Assembly (NCBI GenBank): GCA_002715305.1
Contig: PAYV01000026.1
Location: 6,904-17,511, forward strand
DNA from: Rickettsiales bacterium
Lineage (GTDB): Bacteria; Pseudomonadota; Alphaproteobacteria; Methylaequorales; Methylaequoraceae
Length of the DNA: 10,608 bases
Direction: 5' to 3'
Shown: positions 6,010-10,608 of the stretch, piece by piece
Layout of the letters: each line of letters opens with the position of its first letter
How positions within the stretch are numbered: position 1 is the stretch's first letter
Notes under the pieces: model-generated
Seen by the model: the letters and a program-made list of their open reading frames with translations, nothing else
What the model was told of the DNA's origin: nothing
The model's database searches: none
Program-made: the position numbers and the translations under genes

Positions 6010-6757
6010 TGATTATTCTTTCCTCAAGGTCATGACCAGGATCAAATAAAAGATTCATATATTTTTTTTTATCTAATTCAATTTCCAATTTTTTTATCTC
6101 ATCTAATTCAATAAAATCTGCCTCAGCTCTTACAGGTCTTCTCTGAGCTTCAATAGAAGTTAAAGTAATTTTTGCATCATTATTAAGTAATGCTCCTCTC
6201 CATTTTCTTGGTCTGTATGGACTAATTGGTGTTAGAGCCAAAACTTGAGCACCTACAGGAATAACAGGTCCTCTTACTGATAAATTGTATGCAGAACTTC
6301 CTGCAGGAGTGGAAATTAGGCATCCATCACCCATAAATTCTTTAATTCGTATTTTTCCATTTATTTGGACTTTAATTTTCGCTATTTTAGCGCTATTTCT
6401 TAAGAGAGAAACATCATTAAATGCTAAACATTCTGAAATATTTCCATTAAGGTCGAAACTTTTTATTTTCAGTGGAAATAATTTATATGGTATTGCATTT
6501 TTTAGTCTTTCATTAAGTCGTTTTTCTGAAAATTCATTCATCAAAAAACCAACATGACCTCTATTCATGCCATATATTGGAACCTTTTTTTTTAAAAATC
6601 TGTGAAGAGACTCTAGTACAGTACCATCACCTCCAAGTGCAACTATAATGTCAGCATCTTCAGGAGACACATTTTTATATAGATTTTTAAGAATCTTGAG
6701 TGATTTTTTTGCTACAGGTTTATCTGATGATACAAATCCAATTTTTTTTTTCACCAC
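5978..6757 (-). CDS. nadK: NAD kinase NadK
   Basis: NadK phosphorylates NAD to NADP in the cytoplasm. The 259 residues fit the short proteobacterial form. Visible are the nucleotide-binding GGDGT (42-46) after DADIIVAL, MNRGHVGFLMNE (64-75), an alphaproteobacterial-looking segment, FNDVSLLR (113-120) with the NAD-contacting Asn114-Asp115, GDGCLISTPAGSSAYN (143-158) and the RGPVIPVGAQVLALTPISP segment (162-180). Translation starts at GTG: GTG 6757 shares its G with the moaA stop TAG, and a second GTG follows at once (6754-6752). The strong GGGAGG upstream lies only 3 nt from the first GTG but 6 nt from the second, so the second may be the one used; the difference is one residue. The 3' end overlaps argE. 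Confidence 0.96.
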   Translation of the reverse strand: MVKKKIGFVSSDKPVAKKSLKILKNLYKNVSPEDADIIVALGGDGTVLESLHRFLKKKVPIYGMNRGHVGFLMNEFSEKRLNERLKNAIPYKLFPLKIKSFDLNGNISECLAFNDVSLLRNSAKIAKIKVQINGKIRIKEFMGDGCLISTPAGSSAYNLSVRGPVIPVGAQVLALTPISPYRPRKWRGALLNNDAKITLTSIEAQRRPVRAEADFIELDEIKKLEIELDKKKYMNLLFDPGHDLEERIINEQFDNKYEI

Positions 6758-7734
6758 TATCCTCCCGTGGTATTCATAAACCTTCCAACAGAAGACTTAT
6801 CTTCAATTTTAAAAAAATGTTTCTCTGGCTTATTAAAAATTGTTTTTCTAATAATTTCTTTGAGTAAATTAATTTTGTTATTTTTAAGATAAGGTTTCAA
6901 ATCAACAGAAGATTCATGACCTAAGCATCCATATAAAATACCACTGCTAGTTATTCTAATTCTATTACAACTATTACAAAAATGATTTGAAATAGGAGAA
7001 ATAAAACCAACCAAAGACTCTAATTCTTTTATTTTAAAATACCTTGAAGGTCCATTAGTTTGATGATCAGCAGGAAAAAAATCAAATTTTTTTTTAATTA
7101 TATTTTTTGCTCTCTCAACAGACAAATATTGATTTTTTCTGGATATGTTCAATTCTCCAATTGGCATAACTTCAATAAAGGAAATTATAAAATTATTTTT
7201 TGCTCCCCATTTCACAAAGCTAATTATTTCATCTTCATTAAAGTTTTTTAATAAAACGACATTTATCTTAATCTTAATCCCATTATCTTTAGCTTGAAAA
7301 ATACCATCCAAGACCTTCCTTAATGATCCTCCATTTGTAATAAAAGAATATTTTTGGGGTATTAATGAATCTAAAGAAACATTTATTCTTTTTATTCCGA
7401 GGTCAGAAATTTCAGATGAATTTTTGTTAAGTTGAGTGCCATTTGTTGTTAAAAGAATTTCTTTGATTTTTTTTTTTTTCTTCTGTAGGTTTAAAAATTG
7501 CAAGAATTTCATTATATCCTTTCTAATTAGAGGTTCACCGCCAGTAATTCTAATTTTATTTATTCCAACATCAAATAAACTGAATGATATCTTTTTAAGA
7601 TCCTCAAGTGTGAGAAAATCTGATTTAGGATAAAATTCTGTTTTCTTAGGCATACAATATTGACACCTCAAATCACAACGGTCTGTGACAGAAAGTCTTA
7701 AATAATTTATATTTCTTCCAAATTTATCTAACAT
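6757..7734 (-). CDS. moaA: GTP 3',8-cyclase MoaA (molybdopterin synthesis, radical SAM)
   Basis: MoaA carries out the first step of molybdenum-cofactor synthesis, cyclising GTP on the way to cyclic pyranopterin monophosphate. The 325 residues are of family length. The N-terminal 4Fe-4S cysteines are Cys20, Cys24 and Cys27 (SVTDRCDLRCQYCMP), followed by ITGGEPLIR (63-71), TTNGT (96-100), NVSLDS (118-123) and FIEVMPIGE (186-194). The C-terminal GTP-binding cluster uses Cys253, Cys256 and Cys270 (CNSCNRIR, then YGCL), and the protein ends in the functional Gly-Gly tail (RFMNTTGG). It heads the minus-strand chain, divergent from fdhD, and its stop shares one base with the nadK start. A run of 13 A on the coding strand encodes lysines 85-89 and is a possible slippage site. 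MoaC, MoaE and MoeA are not in the window. Confidence 0.97.
   Translation of the reverse strand: MLDKFGRNINYLRLSVTDRCDLRCQYCMPKKTEFYPKSDFLTLEDLKKISFSLFDVGINKIRITGGEPLIRKDIMKFLQFLNLQKKKKKIKEILLTTNGTQLNKNSSEISDLGIKRINVSLDSLIPQKYSFITNGGSLRKVLDGIFQAKDNGIKIKINVVLLKNFNEDEIISFVKWGAKNNFIISFIEVMPIGELNISRKNQYLSVERAKNIIKKKFDFFPADHQTNGPSRYFKIKELESLVGFISPISNHFCNSCNRIRITSSGILYGCLGHESSVDLKPYLKNNKINLLKEIIRKTIFNKPEKHFFKIEDKSSVGRFMNTTGG
6761..6766 (-). promoter_or_regulatory. Strong Shine-Dalgarno for nadK inside the end of moaA
   Basis: GGGAGG on the minus strand (6766-6761) is formed by the codons of the conserved Gly-Gly tail of MoaA and lies 3 nt before GTG 6757 and 6 nt before GTG 6754. It is the clearest ribosome site in the window; the same bases serve a required protein motif and the next gene's translation start. 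Confidence 0.7.
7467..7479 (-). repeat. 13-base A homopolymer (coding strand) inside moaA
   Basis: Thirteen consecutive T on the plus strand, read as A on the moaA strand, encode the run of five lysines at residues 85-89 between ITGGEPLIR and TTNGT. It is the longest homopolymer I noticed in the window. The frame is intact as given. Runs of this length can cause polymerase slippage or sequencing length errors. Confidence 0.9.
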
Positions 7735-7816
7735 TATTTCTAAATGATTAATCTAAAATCTTATTGTATTATATAAACTTTAATATGAGAAATTTATAAA
7801 AAATTTAAAATTTATT
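7735..7816. promoter_or_regulatory. Divergent moaA/fdhD promoter region
   Basis: This 82-bp gap is the largest non-coding stretch of the window and must hold the start signals of both the moaA chain and the fdhD run. On the minus strand a perfect TATAAT lies at 7773-7768, predicting a start near 7761 and a leader of roughly 26 nt for moaA. On the plus strand TATAAA at 7772-7777 overlaps it and would give fdhD a leader of about 33 nt. No convincing -35 hexamer was found for either direction, and no hairpin or riboswitch-like structure; the gap is too short for the known molybdenum-cofactor riboswitch. No Shine-Dalgarno precedes the fdhD ATG. Confidence 0.4.
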
Positions 7817-8620
7817 ATGAAAATAAAACCAGATACAAACAATATAAAATTAACAAGAAAAATATTTGGATTAACTAATGAGTTTAAGAAGAAAAGATTA
7901 GATGTTATTGAAGAAAAACCTTTAACTCTTTTTCTTAATGATCAAGAAATTGTTACAATGATGACAGTAAATGACTACCCTAAATACCTAGCTTTGGGTT
8001 ATTTGTTAAATCAAAATATGATTTCAAAAAGAACAAAAATAGAATCTGTTGAATATGAAGATGATATTCAAACTGTAGTTGTGAGAACAAAAAAAAAACC
8101 TGATTATCAAAAAAAACTAAAAAAGAAAATGTTAACATCTGGTTGTGCTCAGGGGACAGCTTTTGGAAATGTTTTAGAAGGTTTTGAAAGAATTAAATTG
8201 AATACAAAATATAAGATGAAAGTAGAATGGATTTATGAGTTATCAAAGAAAATTAATCTTACACCAAGTTTGTATCTAAAGGCTGGCGCTATTCATGGAT
8301 GTGTATTATGTGAAAAATCCATTCCAATAATCTATATGGAGGATGTTGGAAGACATAATGCTATTGATAAAATAGCTGGTTACATGTTTTTAAATAAAAT
8401 CAATCCGAATAATAAAATATTTTATACAACAGGACGCCTTACAAGTGAAATGGTTATTAAGTCAGTTCAAATGAAAATACCAATTGTAATTTCAAGGTCT
8501 GGTTTCACTGCATGGGGTATTGAGTTGGCTAGAAAATCTAATCTAACTTTAATAGGAAGAGCAAAAGGAAAGAAATTTATTATTCTTTCAGGAGAAAAAA
8601 GAATTGATAAATTCAAATAG
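7817..8620 (+). CDS. fdhD: Formate dehydrogenase accessory sulfurtransferase FdhD (single-cysteine form)
   Basis: FdhD passes sulfur from a cysteine desulfurase to the molybdenum cofactor of formate dehydrogenase. The 267 residues show the family signatures EKPLTLFLND (33-42), EIVTMMTVNDYPKYLALGYLL (44-64), HGCVLC (160-165), EDVGRHNAIDK (175-185), TTGRLTSEMVIK (204-215) and SRSGFTAWGIELA (227-238). The loop that carries CXXC in E. coli FdhD reads SGCAQGTAFG here: Cys110 is present but the second cysteine position is Gly113. I recall similar GC-x-QGT loops in other alphaproteobacterial FdhD proteins, so this may be a subfamily trait rather than damage. It starts the plus-strand run at ATG 7817 and overlaps mobA by 17 nt. 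It implies that the organism has a molybdenum or tungsten formate dehydrogenase. Confidence 0.95.
   Translation: MKIKPDTNNIKLTRKIFGLTNEFKKKRLDVIEEKPLTLFLNDQEIVTMMTVNDYPKYLALGYLLNQNMISKRTKIESVEYEDDIQTVVVRTKKKPDYQKKLKKKMLTSGCAQGTAFGNVLEGFERIKLNTKYKMKVEWIYELSKKINLTPSLYLKAGAIHGCVLCEKSIPIIYMEDVGRHNAIDKIAGYMFLNKINPNNKIFYTTGRLTSEMVIKSVQMKIPIVISRSGFTAWGIELARKSNLTLIGRAKGKKFIILSGEKRIDKFK
8590..8594 (+). promoter_or_regulatory. Shine-Dalgarno supporting the TTG start of mobA
   Basis: AGGAG within the end of fdhD lies 9 nt before TTG 8604. It decides the start: the first ATG in that frame (residue 13) falls inside the conserved nucleotide-binding N-terminus and is too late. Confidence 0.65.
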
Positions 8621-9239
8621 AAAAATAGCTGGTATTGTTATGGCCGGTGGTCTTTCAAGAAGAATGGGAGAGAATAAATCAAAAAAAAAATTTTTTGACT
8701 ATAGTTTGATTGAAATTGTCTCTTTGAGAGCATCCAAACAGGTTGAGTTTTTATGTATAAATTCAAATGAAAAACTAAACTTTTCCTCTACAAAAAAATT
8801 TGAAGTTATACCTGATTTTTTTTCTGGAAGCTTAGGTCCATTAGTTGGTGTTCTCAGTGGAATGAAATGGGCAAAAAAAAAATTAGATGAAATCAAATGG
8901 ATAGTTACTTTTCCAGTTGATTGTCCCTTTTTTCCGAAAACGCTTGTTTCTGATTTATTAAGCAATTCGAAAGGAAACGATATTATTATTGCACAATCTA
9001 ATTCACGGATTCATCACATAGTTGCTATGTGGAATCTAAATTTAGAGTGTGAATTAGAAGATCACATAAGAAAAGGAACTAGAAAAATTGATGATTTCAC
9101 AAAAAAATTCAATCCTAGGGTGGTAAACTTTTCAGTAATTGGTTATGATCCCTTTTTTAACATAAATAATCTTGATGATTATTCCCAGGCAAAGGACATA
9201 TATACAAAAAATTTTTACAACAAAGAGGAATTCAAATGA
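8604..9239 (+). CDS. mobA: Molybdenum cofactor guanylyltransferase MobA
   Basis: MobA joins GMP from GTP to molybdopterin, making the guanine-dinucleotide cofactor used by formate dehydrogenases. The 211 residues carry the nucleotidyltransferase signatures IAGIVMAGGLSRRMG (8-22) with Lys25 after it, PDFFSGSLGPLVGVLSGM (70-87), the metal-binding TFPVDCPFFP (102-111), AMWN (141-144) and the C-terminal NINNLDDY (186-193), a common MobA ending. Start is TTG 8604, backed by AGGAG 9 nt upstream, giving a 17-nt overlap with fdhD; the stop overlaps the next ATG (ATGA). Two runs of ten A encode lysines near residues 27-29 and 91-93. A CTP-using paralogue (MocA type) is less likely given the fdhD neighbour, because formate dehydrogenases use the guanine form. 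Confidence 0.9.
   Translation: MINSNRKIAGIVMAGGLSRRMGENKSKKKFFDYSLIEIVSLRASKQVEFLCINSNEKLNFSSTKKFEVIPDFFSGSLGPLVGVLSGMKWAKKKLDEIKWIVTFPVDCPFFPKTLVSDLLSNSKGNDIIIAQSNSRIHHIVAMWNLNLECELEDHIRKGTRKIDDFTKKFNPRVVNFSVIGYDPFFNINNLDDYSQAKDIYTKNFYNKEEFK
9225..9228 (+). promoter_or_regulatory. Shine-Dalgarno for the MFS transporter
   Basis: GAGG (within AGAGGAA) lies 7 nt before ATG 9236, inside the end of mobA. Together with the ATGA overlap it supports translation coupling. Confidence 0.6.
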
Positions 9240-10608
9240 GTTTTTATGACAAATTACACAAAAAAAATATAGTTGCAAAACCAGGATTTAATAGATGGTT
9301 AGTTCCACCAGCATCTATAGCAATTCATCTTTGCATTGGTTCTGTATATGCATGGAGTATGTTTAATCCTGCCTTGGTCAAAGTTCTTGGAGTTGTTACG
9401 TCCTCTGGCGACGATTGGAACTTGAGCCAAGTTGTTTGGATATTTTCAGTTGCTATTGTTTCTTTAGGATTATCTGCTGCTTATGCAGGAAAATGGCTTG
9501 AAGAGGTAGGGCCGAGAATGGTAGGTTTTGTTTCTGCATGTTGTTGGGGTGGTGGTTTTTTGTTAGGATCTCTTGGAATTTACCTTCATGAACTAGGTTT
9601 TCAGATTTCAATGTCAATTCCAGTTTTAAGTTCTGATCCTATTAATCTTCAGCTTGGACTTTACCTTCTTTACTTTGGTTATGGTGTTGTAGGTGGAGTG
9701 GGATTAGGTTTGGGTTATGTATCACCTGTTTCAACTCTCATAAGATGGTTTCCTGATAGAAGAGGAATGGCAACTGGAATGGCTATAATGGGTTTTGGTG
9801 GTGGAGCAATGATTGCTAAGCTTTCAATTGATAGACTTCTTGCCAATTTTTATAAAGTGCCCGAATATCTTGGAAGTGCTGAATCGTTAAAATTAGTAAC
9901 AGAAGGCGGGAGAAGATTTGTAGAAATATCTGGTAATTTAACTGAAGTTGTTATTGTTAGTGCTAATGATATAGCTAAAATGATTGTACCTGGTGATCCT
10001 GGGGTTTATATTGTGGGAACTGGTTCTAGTGGTGCTGCACAAACTTTTTTATTTCTCGGTATTGTCTATTTTTTGGTTATGACTGTTGCTGCGTTTTCTT
10101 ACAGAGTTCCAGCAGAGGGTTGGACGCCAAAAGGTTGGATACCTCCAAAAGATACTGAAAAAACTAAACTTATAACGAAAAATCATGTTCATATTGATCA
10201 AGCTTTAAAAACTCCTCAATTTTATTTTCTTTGGATAGTTTTATGTTTTAATGTAACTGCAGGTATTGGAGTCATTGGAGTTGCAAAAACGATGATGGTT
10301 GAAATCTTTAGTCCAAGCTTACCGGCTATCGTTACGGCAAGTTTTGCAGGAACTTATGTTTTAATGATTAGTGTTTTTAATATGATTGGAAGAATTTTTT
10401 GGGCATCAATGTCTGACTTTATAGGAAGAAAAACTACTTATTTTATTTTCTTTTCACTAGGAATATTATTATACATGTCTATACCATTTACAGCTAAAGC
10501 AATAAGCGTAAATCCAGTAGTTGTTTATTTGATAATGTTTTATGCAGCTTCTATGATAATTTTTACAATGTATGGTGGTGGTTTTGCTACAATTCCTGCC
10601 TATTTAGC
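9236..10608 (+). CDS. OFA (oxalate/formate antiporter) family MFS transporter, C-terminus cut by window
   Basis: My translation from ATG 9236 is open to the right edge (457 codons plus 2 nt). It is an inner-membrane major-facilitator protein. Ten hydrophobic segments can be seen near residues 22-43, 66-85, 95-117, 139-163, 179-197, 268-288, 329-350, 368-388, 401-420 and 428-448, so two are expected beyond the edge. OFA-type signatures are WLVPPASIAIHLCIGSVYAW (21-40), RWFPDRRGMATGMAIMGFGG (170-189), a long soluble insert (about 200-265) before segment 6, and SDFIGRK (393-399) in the 8-9 loop. The family includes the Oxalobacter oxalate/formate exchanger, but most members have unknown substrates. 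Its ATGA coupling to mobA, after fdhD, suggests formate or a related small carboxylate; this is inferred from context. It looks less AT-rich than its neighbours, explicable by Gly, Val and Ala codons. Confidence 0.88.
   Translation, partial: MSFYDKLHKKNIVAKPGFNRWLVPPASIAIHLCIGSVYAWSMFNPALVKVLGVVTSSGDDWNLSQVVWIFSVAIVSLGLSAAYAGKWLEEVGPRMVGFVSACCWGGGFLLGSLGIYLHELGFQISMSIPVLSSDPINLQLGLYLLYFGYGVVGGVGLGLGYVSPVSTLIRWFPDRRGMATGMAIMGFGGGAMIAKLSIDRLLANFYKVPEYLGSAESLKLVTEGGRRFVEISGNLTEVVIVSANDIAKMIVPGDPGVYIVGTGSSGAAQTFLFLGIVYFLVMTVAAFSYRVPAEGWTPKGWIPPKDTEKTKLITKNHVHIDQALKTPQFYFLWIVLCFNVTAGIGVIGVAKTMMVEIFSPSLPAIVTASFAGTYVLMISVFNMIGRIFWASMSDFIGRKTTYFIFFSLGILLYMSIPFTAKAISVNPVVVYLIMFYAASMIIFTMYGGGFATIPAYL

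Noticed and set aside
8681..8690. A10 run in mobA as a frameshift
   Set aside because: The frame is continuous through it and the MobA motifs before and after are in the same frame.
9236..10608. Horizontal acquisition of the MFS gene because it looks less AT-rich
   Set aside because: Membrane proteins are rich in Gly, Ala and Val codons, which raise GC; the gene is translationally coupled to mobA and keeps AT-rich third positions.
1..10608. tRNA, rRNA, CRISPR array, insertion sequence, prophage or defence island
   Set aside because: Nearly every base is explained by housekeeping coding sequence; no direct-repeat array, transposase motif or tRNA-like cloverleaf was seen.

Overview
The window comes from a very AT-rich (roughly 30% GC by eye), extremely gene-dense bacterial chromosome. 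The proteins are lysine- and asparagine-rich. The NAD kinase, the ArgE-type deacetylase, the Zymomonas-like tRNA-guanine transglycosylase and the single-cysteine FdhD all look alphaproteobacterial. Together with near-zero spacers this suggests a streamlined free-living (probably marine, SAR11- or AEGEAN-169-like) alphaproteobacterium. The lineage is an inference; no rRNA or tRNA gene is present to confirm it.

Layout. (1) At the left edge is a minus-strand queG cut by the window boundary, divergent from a plus-strand queC-queE-queD run (577-2255). (2) Facing queD with only 2 bp between the stop codons is a minus-strand chain in which every gene overlaps the next: moaA, nadK, argE, queA, tgt, queF in transcription order (7734 down to 2258). 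(3) An 82-bp divergent gap separates moaA from a plus-strand run of fdhD, mobA and an OFA-family MFS transporter that runs off the right edge. No stretch over 82 bp lacks a gene, and no convincing terminator hairpin, RNA gene, mobile element or CRISPR array was seen.

Functionally there are two themes. The left half carries the whole queuosine route after GTP cyclohydrolase I: QueD, QueE and QueC make preQ0, QueF reduces it to preQ1, Tgt inserts preQ1 into tRNA, QueA adds the epoxycyclopentane, and QueG reduces epoxyqueuosine to queuosine. The right half holds molybdenum-cofactor and formate-dehydrogenase maturation genes (moaA, mobA, fdhD) with a transporter of the oxalate/formate family; a molybdenum formate dehydrogenase probably lies further right. 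argE (arginine synthesis) and nadK (NADP synthesis) sit as housekeeping genes inside the que/moa operon.

The main surprises are in otherwise recognisable enzymes. QueD lacks the catalytic cysteine and the substrate-anchoring glutamate of the family. Tgt has lost two of the three cysteine ligands of its zinc site. QueA has substitutions in highly conserved motifs. FdhD has one cysteine instead of a CXXC. These were read directly in frame; what they mean for function is open. I did not find evidence of an entirely new defence or mobile system.
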